Shown piece by piece: positions 48,613 to 60,154 of a DNA stretch of 64,000 nt (positions are counted from its first letter, which is position 1; each line of letters starts with the position of its first letter). The DNA is from Trichobilharzia szidati (lineage: Eukaryota > Platyhelminthes > Trematoda > Strigeidida > Schistosomatidae), in the NCBI GenBank assembly GCA_944472155.2, contig OX235271.1:123013329-123077328 (forward strand), given 5' to 3'. The position numbers and the translations under genes were made by a program. The notes under the pieces are model-generated. The model saw only the letters and a list, made by a program, of their open reading frames with translations. It had not been told where the DNA came from and did not search any database.

Positions 48613-51175
48613 AACTTTCTATGATCTTTGTTTCTTTTTTGAATTTTAAAATCTTTCTTGACGCCACTGTTACCCTTCATGGTTAGTATCACACCTTTGC
48701 CTGTAATTTCGGAGCTAAATCCCTCGTCTGTTAGTCATGTTCAAATGTTCAATGTTTTTCATTCACAGATGTATTGTACATAATAATATCATGTTAAGTA
48801 AACCTACATACAATCTAATTTTCAAATACAATGTTAATTTCTTTAAAAATATATGTGATGATTTAAATTATATTGCTTGTCTTAAAAAAAACGTTGGAAA
48901 ACATTCATTTATTGTGATATCAAGTTTCTATTAGTAGAGATAATCCAACTGTTTTAATTTAGTCTAGATTAATCTTCATTTAAGTTTGAAATTTATTTCG
49001 TAAAAATTAAATTAGCTGCTTCAGTTTTATTCTAGGTTTGACTTAGTGTCAGAAAGCCATGGAGGTTTCTGATTAGAAAACGTGATAAATTAGTTAAACT
49101 TAATTAACTGGGAACTTAGAAGTGATATTAGAGTGAAAAGCCAAAGCAGTCAACATTCATATCCACAGAATGGTGTATGAATTTCCAAATCGTACCACAA
49201 AATGCCTTTCATGATTAAAGCTACAAGAGAAAGACCACGGTTTCACTTTCGAATAGGTTCTGCGATCACAAAAACAGCACTGTTCAGTGCTCAGGTTAAT
49301 TTGGAACTATTTTTATGATACGTATTGTACAGAGAACGTGATCTGAGAGTCTAAGGTTTTATTGAACATACTGTATATCCAATTCATGATCTATTTGTTG
49401 TCTTCGGCTGATTATTTCAATTTTGGGAAGATATTGCCAGGGAACTAGTGGCACATACTTCGGATCAAATAAACCTCACAGCTATACAATTATCAATACA
49501 ACACAGTTAAACGTCAAAGTCTTCGGCTATTGAACAACTCTGTCTCACTGTTGTCAAAAGCCACATACTTTCCTAAGAATCTAAATCTTTTTATCAGTTA
49601 ACTTGAATCTATGCAGTATGATCAACCTGCTTCCATGTCGAACTATCAATAAAAATAATCTTTATCAAAGACGTCATTAAAAACACATGAAATAATAATC
49701 CGTAAGTCTTGTTGAGCGATACTCACAGATACTTAAATAGTTTAGCTTTCTTAAACACATGGCTTAATTACTTTAGCTGGGGAATCTTAAGTTCACAATA
49801 CTGTGTGCCTATTTTTGAACCAAGCAATTTGTTTATGTTGTACTTCTTCAGGTAACCACTGCAGTTTACAGTTTTATACATTCTGTTTGGGTCCACGGCT
49901 TACCTCCTGTAAGCCTATAATGGGTACATTTATCAGTCACCAGATTGTAAGCGATGTCATGTGTTTGGTCTTCAATAGTGTTGGTGTTTACTGAATTCTA
50001 TATTGTGAACAAAGCATGAACAATAAATTCATCTCGTATTATCCTGCAAATATGTTTGTTTTTCTTTGTTTAAACTAATAAAGGGAACTGGTTATATGTA
50101 ATATGATATCATTGTTTTCGTTGGTCCTTGTCAGTAGAATGCAGCCTAAACAATTTTAACACCATTATATGAAGTATTCATATACTCTAATTAATAGGCT
50201 AGGAATTCAAGACCATTAATATTTAGGTATTTAGATATAATGAATCGAAAGGAAAGAATGATAGCTCTCAGTAAGCTTGATATGGAGCATATGTGGAAAA
50301 GTTAAAAGCATATTCTAGAGGCAAGGATAAAAGTGGCGCATTAACCCGAGGTTTAAAAAAGTTAGCATCACATGTTGCGTAAGAGTCGTAAATTTTGATA
50401 ATTTAAAGTGACTAAAAATAATAAGTTGAACAGATGAAAAATATCCCAGTCAAGTGTACAGATGAAGACAAAAAATAAATCAGGGGACATGAAATGACAA
50501 TGTCAAAATTAAGATTAAAGTACTAAAATGGAAATAAAACAAAATAAAGTTTTCTCTCCATTGTAGAGAAAAATTAATAGTAGTTATAGTCTGAATGCAC
50601 AAGTTAGGCTTCAACCTCTTGATCTCTGCTGATACGGGGATACGCAGGATGCTTTAATTACTTTAAAACTTCAGTTTCGCGCAATTTTCCACCGGGTGAC
50701 AAGAGATCGCGTTACTGAGGATTGCTACACCTTTTAGCCACAAGTTCCTTTGAACCTGCTCAAACATATGGTCACAAATCGTTTCTTTTGTTCGTCCAAT
50801 GTTTGTGCTTCAGCGCGTTAAGATCAGAACATCAGAGGATTTTATGCCCGAAAAGTGTATGCAAATGTCAATATCCAAACCAATTGCCTCTAAAATCCAG
50901 TTAAAAATGTACCTGTAAGTGTATACTAGTTTTATATTTACGTATGTTACCATAGTATAGAACTGAAAGGACTTCCCGGAACGAATATTCAATTATATAC
51001 TCGCTTGCCCTGATTAGTTTGAACAAAAACAAGATAGAGGAAAGCTCATTTTATTTCACGGTTTTTCTTCAGATACTAAAAACTCAGAAAGTAACATAAG
51101 TTATTTTAAATTTAAATATATAACATATTTCAAAATCATTTCAACTCGAAACACATTTAGTAATTCTTAACACAG
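48613..51175. other. No gene recognised downstream of GPCR 1
   Basis: The segment is AT-rich with short frames only. No AATAAA is obvious in the first 200 bases after the receptor stop codon. Confidence 0.45.
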
Positions 51176-51179
51176 TAAT

Positions 51180-51905
51180 GCAAGCAGAGATGTGAATACA
51201 AGATAGTTAACATTCGAAGATCCAGAGTTTATTTTCAGACATAATATGGTGAATAGTTATAGAGCTAAGAATGGGGGAAGGAGTAAGAGGATATAGTGAG
51301 TAAAAGTAAAATTACTACACAAACAAGCAATTAGGAAAATTGAAAACTTAATAGTGAGTTCAGCTCAGCGAGTGTAAATCAAAATCAAGTGAAAAATGGT
51401 GATGCAGAAAAAAACAAAGAGGGATGTAGTTACTAGGATAGTGAAAGGTTAATAACGCAATTTTTCGGTGTATAGAAGTTAGACTGAAGTCGTTTACTGT
51501 CAATGGCTAATGTAAAAAGGTGTGACCAAGGTTCTCATCACCTACTGATCATTTTGAATGCCTGACTAATTTAGACTGCATGTTCCGAGTCCCTCTGAAG
51601 CCTAGCGAGTGTACCTGTAAGCACTTTCCTGCCTTTCATACGAACGCTCATAGGAATGTGTTCAGAAAATATAGTAGACTATCTCCTCTCAATCTTACCT
51701 ATATACTTGATATCACAAGTGCATGTGAATTTGTAAATGCTACTGGAGTTGATATAAGCAGGATACGTATCTCCTTTATACAGAATTAACGAGCTTGTCG
51801 CGTTGTAAATTCTAATCAGCTTACTGACAGGTGACATCCTTTCCAACGCATCCTTGATTCTTTCTCCGATTCTTGTTGATACTTCGTCCTTTTTGTACAT
51901 GAGGA
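51180..51905 (-). pseudogene. Penelope-like element 3' fragment (GIY-YIG region and tail), second lineage
   Basis: The minus-strand frame 51900-51679 ends with SSSIYKFTCTCDIKYIGK, matching the start of the Penelope GIY-YIG endonuclease (CIYQFTCSCGARYIG in the 54-kb copy). Downstream on the minus strand, other frames give EHIPMSVRMKGRK-like continuation and an untranslated tail shared with 43.6-43.9 kb. The RT is absent. The sequence is clearly more distant from the 32- and 54-kb copies than those are from each other. Confidence 0.65.
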
Positions 51906-53250
51906 ATAGTTGTCAACATGTCCTCTCTTAAGAAGTTCCTTAAGGTATTTATCCACTGTGTTTTCAAAGGCTGTTGTTGCATCGTATTTTGACTTATCTC
52001 ATCATATCACTCGGAAGCACTGTCATTTTATTACACCACCTTGACCTTCATGTAGTCTAAGTGTAACAATTTTATCACTGTTTGACATGTTTTTCAATAC
52101 GAACCTGTGCTATTTAGGAGAAGTCTTTGGAAACAGGTTGTTTCACACATCCATTTCCCGAAATTAATAGATCAGCCAAACTGGCTCCAACTCCAAACAG
52201 TTTGCGTCGTAACACCAAGTCAAATATTACGTCATCTAAGAAACATATCTAGTCATGTTTGACAGTATACTTAACAGTCTCAGTATCGTATGTCGAATCG
52301 AGTTTATTAACATAATCCAAAACCTACAACGGAAGACCACAAAATAATGTGGGAATAAACTCAGAAAATCTCCATTAGTAGAGAAAACACGAAGAATTCA
52401 CCATCTCCGGAAATATTCATATGCTGCGTATCGAAGATGAAACTGAGCCTAGTCAAAACAGAAGCTCTAATTTCCTATTTTCATATACCTAGTAAAGCCA
52501 AAAACAATCCCAACTCCCATAGTTCTGAGTAGAATTGAGTAGCATCATTAGTTTCAAGTTTTATGGAAAATCCTACACCAGTGAGTTCATGACTTAAGAA
52601 TACCCCTTCAGATTTTAAGAAATCTGTAGGTAAATATCTTGATAGAAATATTCACCTGAACAGTGAGTTAGAGCGGTATAGACTGTTAACTTATTAGTCA
52701 GCCATAACGAATATGTAGTGATCATCTAATAAAAAAGTCCAAACTCAACATTTTTAACATTGAATTCTGGCGCAGAGATAGGATGTTAACGTTATCGTCA
52801 TGTAATATCACAAACCTAGATATTATCCTTTACACGATCATGAATGTACACTGCTGAAAACTCCGAAACTAAAACCAAACAGATATTCAGTACTACGTAG
52901 GTTTTCAATGGTTACCTGGAAGATATGATTTCAGTTTTCGGTTAGATCATACGTGCGAACTAATAAATGAGTCCTTAATTAGAACTAAACATCTATTTAG
53001 TACCTTTTGGTCTTTATCAGTTCGTTGTGAAATCTACTTGAAATCATCTGAATCCCGGGCAAACTCAACTGTTGTACACAGATCTTCTTTACGTATGATA
53101 TTAAATAGTACTTATAACTTGTAAAATGTTAGTAGTATTATTTCATCTTCACCTGTTTATCACTAGTTCCCATTTCTATATAGTGAATTCCAAGTTGAGT
53201 AATATCTTGGATACTGAATGGTAATACTATCGTGTATATGTTCGACAGAT
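51906..53250. other. No gene recognised
   Basis: Short frames only; no repeat family was assigned. Confidence 0.45.
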
Positions 53251-53254
53251 ACCT

Positions 53255-54055
53255 ATTAGAAAGTGAAGAAGAGCACGCAGTTCGGAGAAGAGCATTTTTT
53301 AGACGAACTCATTCAACCAGTTGTATAATCTCATTTATATACACATTTTGGATGATCATGTATACTGTGCTAATTTATTTGAGTAGTTAGTCCACCATAC
53401 CAACAAAAATAAAAGTCGAAATATAACTCATCATAAGTTACTCAAAATTAAAGTGATAACTGCAAATAGTGAGGGCTAACCAAAATGAGATGACAAGCTA
53501 GTGAATATTTATTAAGTTTGTGGCAATGGTTTGGTTATTATTTTCATTCAAAAATCAGATGTTAATAAAGCACATATGGATGTTACGTGAGAGGTGATTC
53601 GAACAAAATGTGGGCGGGAGGTTTTAAGGGTATTGTCAACAAAACGAAACAAGCATTGAAATCAAGACTGAAGCAGTGATCTGATCTATTTATCTTATCT
53701 GCATAGTTAGAGCTGCCCCACGTCGTTTCGGAAATACAAGGAATGTGACTGGTTATCATCTTGGGGAAGTTTCTCCAGCTTGACTATAACACTTCTTATT
53801 GATCCAGTGTTATCTAATCGTAACCACGTTGTACAATGATCCTTAACCCTTTTTAGATAAAACTCTAATTAAACAACCTGTATACGTTACTCCAATGGAG
53901 CAACTGAATAGGTATATGTACATGGAAGTTGTCATATGCAAGAATTTGTCTTCTAAAAAGTTGAAGGACATGTTGTTAGTTTTCTTTAATTTGAGATGAA
54001 AATGATTTATTGACTTTTCTTCAAAGTGTGAACAGTTCCCATTTGATGGGATCAC
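53255..54055 (-). pseudogene. Penelope-like 3' fragment, opposite to the 54-kb copy
   Basis: The minus-strand frame 54055-53843 contains FLHMTTSMYIYLFSCSIGVTYTG, a decayed GIY-YIG start matching HLTTSMCIYQFTCSCGARYIG of the plus-strand copy. The tail to about 53260 matches the tail block at 56320-56465. It meets the plus-strand Penelope copy head to head near 54.02-54.05 kb. Confidence 0.65.
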
Positions 54056-55505
54056 CTTTGGGTCCGGTGCTGGCCTATATTTTCATGGTAAGTTTGGAAA
54101 ACGGTCCGCTGAAAGCAACCATCGACAAATTCTTCTTATACAAAAGGTATGTTGATGGTACTTTCGTTATCTGCGATAACAATTGTGATCAAAATATTGT
54201 TCTTCAAGTTTTCAATAGTTGCCACCCCGCCATCAAATTTACAATCGAGGTAGAAACCAATGAGACGATCTCCTTTCTGGACGTTCGTTTAAGTAAGAAG
54301 ACCGATGGTACCTTGAACAGATCAGTACACAGAAAACCTACATGGGACGGTCAGTTGACAAACTTCTACAGTTGGGTACCACGTAGTCGCAAGCGCAACT
54401 TGATAATATCTCTGGCGACTAGAATCCAAAAAATCTGTAGTCCAGGATCAATAGAGGAAGAGATCGCCTTCTTAAGGAAGACACTGCTCGAGAATGGCTA
54501 CCCACCCCGTTTTATAGACAAGCACATTAAGCCTAAGACGTACAAAGAACAACCCATTACAGTGCAGAAGAAGATAGTCTACATGAATGTACCCTTCAAA
54601 GGTGACCTTCTGGCTGACACCTTGGAGAAGAGGATATCTACTGCTCTCAGAAGGACATTCTTCGCTGCCACACTATGACTGACATTTTCCTCTCGGCCAT
54701 TGTTCTTCAACTACTCTAAAGATAAACTATCGCATTTGACCACTTCCATGTGTATCTACCAATTCACCTGCTCTTGCGGAGCGAGGTATATAGGTCGTTC
54801 GATGCGTGTTTTATCTAAAAGAGTTCAAGAACATTATCCCGCCTGGCTACGGAAAGGTAACAACGGAGCAATAAGGAGCACCATTATTGAGCATATACTC
54901 AACACTGGTCATTCGATTTGCTAGGAGAAGTCGTTCAAAGTCATCTATAAAGTCAAAAGAAGCCTTCCAAAATCGACAAGCTTCCGTATACTTTGTATTA
55001 CCGAAGCCTTAGGGATTTGGATAGAAAAGCCTGATTTATGCACACAGAAGAAACTTCTCCACCCCCTCCTACTACCGTGGGTTTAATTTCAAGTTTATCT
55101 GTCATCAACATTTTGTTATCAAATTTTTTTTGCAATCTTCGTATAATAATTTTAATGTGTAGTAACTAACCCATTCAATCTTTTCACCTATTATCTAGTT
55201 TATTTTCATAATTGTCTCCAAACTCCTTCACTACACCTAATCTTTCTAAACATGTCTATACTACGTAACCCTACTCACATCTTACCAATCTTCACCCCAC
55301 TTAGTTACAACTTTGATTATTAATCACACATTTTAATTTCTTTATTATTTTGATGATATAATCAACAACCCACACTAACTGTTGTTTTTGATTTTGATTT
55401 TGACAAACCTAATGTACACACACACAAAATAATTGTATATATTTGCGACTGTACAGCTAAGTGAATGAATTCGCCGAAAAGAGACTCTTCGCTGAACTAA
55501 TTTGT
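54020..55505 (+). mobile_element. Penelope-like element (Cercyon-type), 5'-truncated and inactivated
   Basis: The 222-aa frame starts in the RT at HLMGSPLGPVLAYIFM and runs through a palm box altered to YVDG (YVDD expected), FLDVRL and RKPTWDGQLTNFYSWVP. It continues to the linker (KKIVYMNVPFKGDLL). After a TGA, the frame 54700-54924 holds the GIY-YIG endonuclease (CIYQFTCSCGARYIG) with a second stop, and similarity ends at LLPWV near 55085. The 3' UTR ends near 55500 in the same GAAAAGAGACTCTTC terminus as the 32-kb copy. Two stops plus the palm change make it dead. Penelope-like elements combine an RT related to telomerase with a GIY-YIG nuclease. Confidence 0.85.
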
Positions 55506-55514
55506 TCTTATTTT

Positions 55515-56312
55515 AATTAAGAACAAACAAGTCGGCAAAGAAATCTCTTTTCGTAACTTCTCCTCAAAACTGTGCGTCCATTTAGTGGTTCATACATACT
55601 CTGTTAACTGAAAACAGAGGTCATAGGTCACTGTCAGTCGGTAAAAACATAATTCAGAGTGTACAAGCAATAAAAATCTGTGAAAAATATTGAAAAATTT
55701 TACATAATCGAGATGGTTGCCAACTGATCAGTTAAGTGACAAATAGTCAGTTGGAAATAATTGAAGTGGAACAAGAGAACGATGATTCGATAATGGGTTG
55801 CAAAATAATAAAATAATAAAAAGGCCACAGAAAGCCTTCATTCAGAATCATATATAAAGTTAGATTGAATCATTCAAGAGGATTTAGCTAACATCTTCAA
55901 GCAACTGAAGCTCCAGCGATTCATGAGGGAATATTTTATCCTGCCTCATTTATTACCATAGCCTTGTTGTCAATTTTACTTTCCTGATTTCCTACATTAT
56001 AAACTATATGTAGTCTTTTAGATATTTGCAATCTATTTTCAGGCCCTCGTCCTCATGTGTCGTATCAGTTATTTCCAAATGACTGTTCATCACTTAACGG
56101 ATCAGTTGGCGACTATCTCGATTATGTAAAATTGTTCAATATTTTTCACAGACTGTTATTGCTTATACACTCTGAATTGTGCTTTTACCGACTGACAGTG
56201 ACCTATAACATATTTTTCACTGATATCAAATGTATGAACCATCAAATAGCCGTAGAGTTTTGAAGAGAAATTACGAAAAGAAATCCCTTTGCTGACTTGT
56301 GTGTTCTTAATT
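55515..56312. repeat. Inverted repeat, about 248-bp arms, 300-bp spacer
   Basis: 55515-55762 matches the reverse complement of 56066-56312. Both contain, for example, TAGGTCACTGTCAGTCGGTAA and TTTTACATAATCGAGAT in opposite orientation. The left arm starts about 10 bases after the 3' end of the 54-kb Penelope copy and the right arm abuts another Penelope tail (56313-56465), so the arms belong to Penelope-associated sequence. Confidence 0.75.
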
Positions 56313-56470
56313 TTGACTTTCTTTTTTGTGGGCATGGAAGACTAACTGTCTAAATAAACCAGCACAGTGAACACAAGCAAAACGTGTGTATAAATGCGAT
56401 TATGTAGATAGTCTAATGAACTCGTCTAAAATGAGACTCTCCGCTAAACATCTTCCTCTTTCTTCCTATT
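56313..56470 (+). repeat. Penelope-like 3' tail fragment
   Basis: Matches, in plus orientation, the tail of the minus-strand fragment at 53.26-53.42 kb (ACTAACTGTCTAAATAAACC, then TGTATAAATGCGATTATG and GAACTCGTCTAAAATG). It ends near GAGACTCTCCGC, the same terminal motif as the other Penelope copies. Confidence 0.6.
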
Positions 56471-56474
56471 ACGC

Positions 56475-57975
56475 TATGCAGCTAAAATTACGAGTCAGAA
56501 AAATTGTGCAAACGTGCATTAGTTACTTGTAAGTAGTGTAAAGTGTTTCGGAGAAAATAGTAGTCTCCGTCCTAGTTACAGAATTTTATCTGTTATAGTT
56601 GATGCTGTATCAGTGTTTCCTCACATTTATATACATGTAGGAGGAAGAATTCCAATTTTTGGTCACTAAGCAACGTTAATTTTCTGTAAAGAAAATTCCT
56701 ACTGATACTAACGATTTTAACGACAGCGCTGTTTAAATCTTGGCTGTGAAAAATATTACCACGGTGAACACTCGAAGCTTCTAAATTTACGTGTATAGTC
56801 ACACATGTTCTACATCATTTCAGTCCACTTGACTGTGTCTGGGCGCAAGAATAAGTTCAACTGCATTTTCTGCTCAATAGGTTTTGGAAAAGATACTGGA
56901 TAAACGAAAAAACTTAAACGAAAAAATTATCTTCTATTGGGTTCTAAAAGTACTGCAGATGGTTCCAGTTTCAATCCTGACCAGCTACCACACCTAAACC
57001 AAATGTTTAATTTGTAGCGGACTTCGTTTATGTCAAACATACGTAGATCATCTTATGGTCATGTTGATGCAATTACAGTCGTAGTAGTTGCGTTTATTAA
57101 AATAACTTCATCTGAAAATATCACTTGTTTTGGAATATGACTCAGACGTGAAACAACAGTGTATACTATCTGATCGTCATTCATTCCTCTAAATTTCTCT
57201 TATGCAGAATGCAGTGTTTACCATAGCTACAAAAACTGCACACCCAAAGAAATTTAAATCACCATTACTTAAATCTTTTCATTAATTTATTGTCAAACAG
57301 TGAATTTGGAATTAAAATCATTGTATTAAGTAGTAAGACTTTTGAAATAAGGATTTGTTATGGATATGTTAATTACATCAAATATTAAAATATTGAACCT
57401 TTCAAAGTAGACCATTATTTGTGACAATTATATCTGATGGTTTAATTTCTAACCTGCCGAACTTAAGTAACAAAAATACACAAGAGGTATTTTTACTCTC
57501 AGAAACTTTTAAGAGAATTCACCTAATATTAGACGTTAAATTTGACCTAATAATAATACTTTCTGGAATCCATCGTAAAAAAGTACCTCCAACAGTGAAT
57601 AAACTCTTATATAACTACGTACATCCCTCACTTAAAATAATACAGAAGATTTGTAGCTCAGGTGGATGATATTGAATTAGTTGTGTTATCTGAACTGGTT
57701 GATTTAATTGCGAAGCTTTCTTCATCCTTCTGGCCAACACGTTCAGCGCAGGCTTTATAATAAAATAAACTTATTTGAATTTTCCATGAATGATGCAATT
57801 GTATCTCCTGGCAACCACTGTTGTGACTGGTTGTTGTGAATTTATGTCTCTATTAGTCACTTTTATTGACTTGGAATTCGAACTTTCTTGTCATGTGATT
57901 TACTTTTTATTAGCTGGTAAATTAGGTATATAGAAATACTGAGAGAATGAAGGGCATAAATTATGACGAATAATA
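56475..57975. other. No gene recognised
   Basis: AT-rich, short frames only. Confidence 0.45.
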
Positions 57976-57981
57976 ATAATA

Positions 57982-58291
57982 ATTGTAATAATAAGCAAAG
58001 AGAAAAAACAAGAGGGTTAAGGGAAGAAGCACTGTTGGTGAGAAGAAGAATCATTAATCCAAGTTTGGCCACGGTAGGAACAGCGTCTGGACGTGTTCAT
58101 TTTGGATACAAAGTACACATAGCTGAAGCTGTTGAAATAAGATCGACTAAACCGGAACTTTGTATCCAAAAAGAACACGTCCAGACGCTGTACCCACCGT
58201 GGCCAAACTTGGATTAATGATTCTTCTTCTCACCAAGAGTGCTTCTTCCCCTTAACCCTCTTGTTTTTTTCTCTTTGCTTATTATTACAAT
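57982..58291. repeat. Near-perfect hairpin (about 133-bp arms, 42-bp loop) built on a Penelope C-terminus
   Basis: 57982-58114 pairs with 58157-58291 with only a handful of mismatches and one-base indels. Read on the plus strand, the loop and right arm encode AEAVEIRSTKPELCIQKEHVQ and end YPPWP, which is the extreme C-terminus of Penelope pol (compare AEALAIKQEEPELCIQKK at 32.1 kb). The left arm is therefore a copied, inverted 3' end of the element. A transcript across it would fold into a long stem. Confidence 0.8.
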
Positions 58292-58299
58292 ATAGAAAT

Positions 58300-59955
58300 A
58301 TGTTTGTTAATTGCTAATTCACTTAAGTATCAGGCTTTCAGAGGTTCTGTGGTATTTTTGGTGTTTCCTCTATTTAAAATTTCTACATTATCCCAATCAA
58401 ATCGGGATCCAAAATTATCCATATGCGCTGATACGAAACAATAAATATCATGTCTTCTTACAGCCAACTTGTGTTCTTAGATTCGGATTCAAAGGGGGTG
58501 CCGACAATGACCAGCTTGGAGAACAAAACTAATTCAATAACATCACTGATTTTCAGCACCATGAACTTTAGCACCAATCTCTTCAGGTTAAGACCAGCAA
58601 TATTACCTTGCTACCTGAATTCCTGTCAACGACACTAGACTTGATCATTTCTCTTTGATGGGAATTAAGGAAAAGATAATTACACGGTTTAAAAGCGGTA
58701 GTCCACTATTTTAAACACAAACTACATCGATATATATATTTAAGTCAGTGACTTCTTTACCATCTTTATATTCTGATAACTAATTCATTATACCCTACAA
58801 TCGTATTCGGTATTTTCTGAAAACTGACAACCTTTGTACGTATTTTACAATAAGTAACTAATACTGTTAATGCTAATTTCAGTGTGTGTGCTGATATCTG
58901 TTGCTTATGGAACGCCTTTATTCTAATTCAGTGATATTCAAATTAAAAATATGCATCTGTGTAATCAAAGCAACACATTTACCATATATCAACTTTTTAT
59001 CATCTCATATATTAATTCTGATTTTACATAAAAATTCACGCTGCTATGGATTCGCTGGTTTAAACTGGTGAAATTAAGACTAAAGTTAAGTATGTAAAAT
59101 GCAGGATAAGGACTAAAATCAAGGTATATTTTCGACCTTGCCCAAAATTTGCGAAAAGTATTAACATGATTTTATACAAAGATCTCTTCGTCTAAAGATA
59201 TTGTGACAAATGAACGTGCTGCTGAATATATATCGAGGTTAATTAGATATAATTTGCAAGTCATTGTAGATACTTGCCTCTCTGTGCCTATCACTAAAAT
59301 TGATCTCCATTGAGTGCGGAAGTGTAAGTAATCGGAGAGAATGTTAACCTACCTAAAATTTGAATAGTAATTTGCATAGTATAGATCTATACGAGGAGAG
59401 CATTTGATTAACAGTTTCTGCCTTGAGAGACAATAAATAAGTGTCTTTCTGTCTTAATGAACCTCAGTGAACATAAACATGTATGAATTCAGCGTATGAT
59501 GGTTCTTAAGATATTGCGTTAAGATTAATTAGCTGAGTTGTTAGTTAGTTAGTTAGTTAAATATCCTGTCGTTTAACTATATTTGGCAGGATTAATTCCC
59601 TCGAAATCCAGAGCACAAAGCAAACTGATATTGCACAGAATTTTTCCAAAGGAAATCACAATACATTTCTCTTGAGGGATTGCCATGTTAGTTCTAAGAA
59701 AGCTAATCGATATGATACATGCCCTGCACATGTGACTGAAGAAAAGTAAAGGAAAAACTAAAGCTTTCCTGAAAAAGTCCCACGCGTGTTTTCAGCAATG
59801 GCACATAAATTCCTCGAAAATGAACAGCAAAGCATACGAACAAGCAAAGAATATGGTGCGTACTCAGGATAAAAATGAATAAAGGCTCTCGCCAAATTTG
59901 CTAACTAATTAGTGGTCATCTTAGGCCGACCACCTAAAACATCATCGCATATTAT
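58300..59955. other. No gene recognised
   Basis: AT-rich. A short (TTAG)n run lies near 59538-59560. Confidence 0.45.
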
Positions 59956-60152
59956 TTATTTTATTTTTATTTTTGATTACAGCTTGATTCTACACCGTAT
60001 TTTCAGTACAAGTATGGAATTTTCAGCATGGATATCGGTAGCCCAAATTACAGGCCGACCATAGATATCGGGTGTGCGCCAGCACGGGATCGAACCCCGC
60101 ACCATGTGCATGGTCGGCGAGAGTACTAACCACTGTGAGACCGACGCACAGT
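59955..60152 (-). mobile_element. tRNA-derived SINE (family B), copy 3
   Basis: On the minus strand the head (GGTTCGATCCC B box), body and A-rich tail are the same as at 24.3 and 38.8 kb. The tail lies at the left, in the T-rich stretch 59952-59980. Confidence 0.75.
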
Positions 60153-60154
60153 AT

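Noticed and set aside
53255..56470. Hammerhead ribozyme in the Penelope tails
   Set aside because: Some Penelope elements carry hammerheads, but no CUGANGA core with a matching GAAA and stems was found around the GAAAAGAGACTCTTC terminus.
59538..59560. TTAG repeats as an interstitial telomere
   Set aside because: Flatworm telomeres are TTAGGG; this is a short TTAG run of about five units, best read as a microsatellite.
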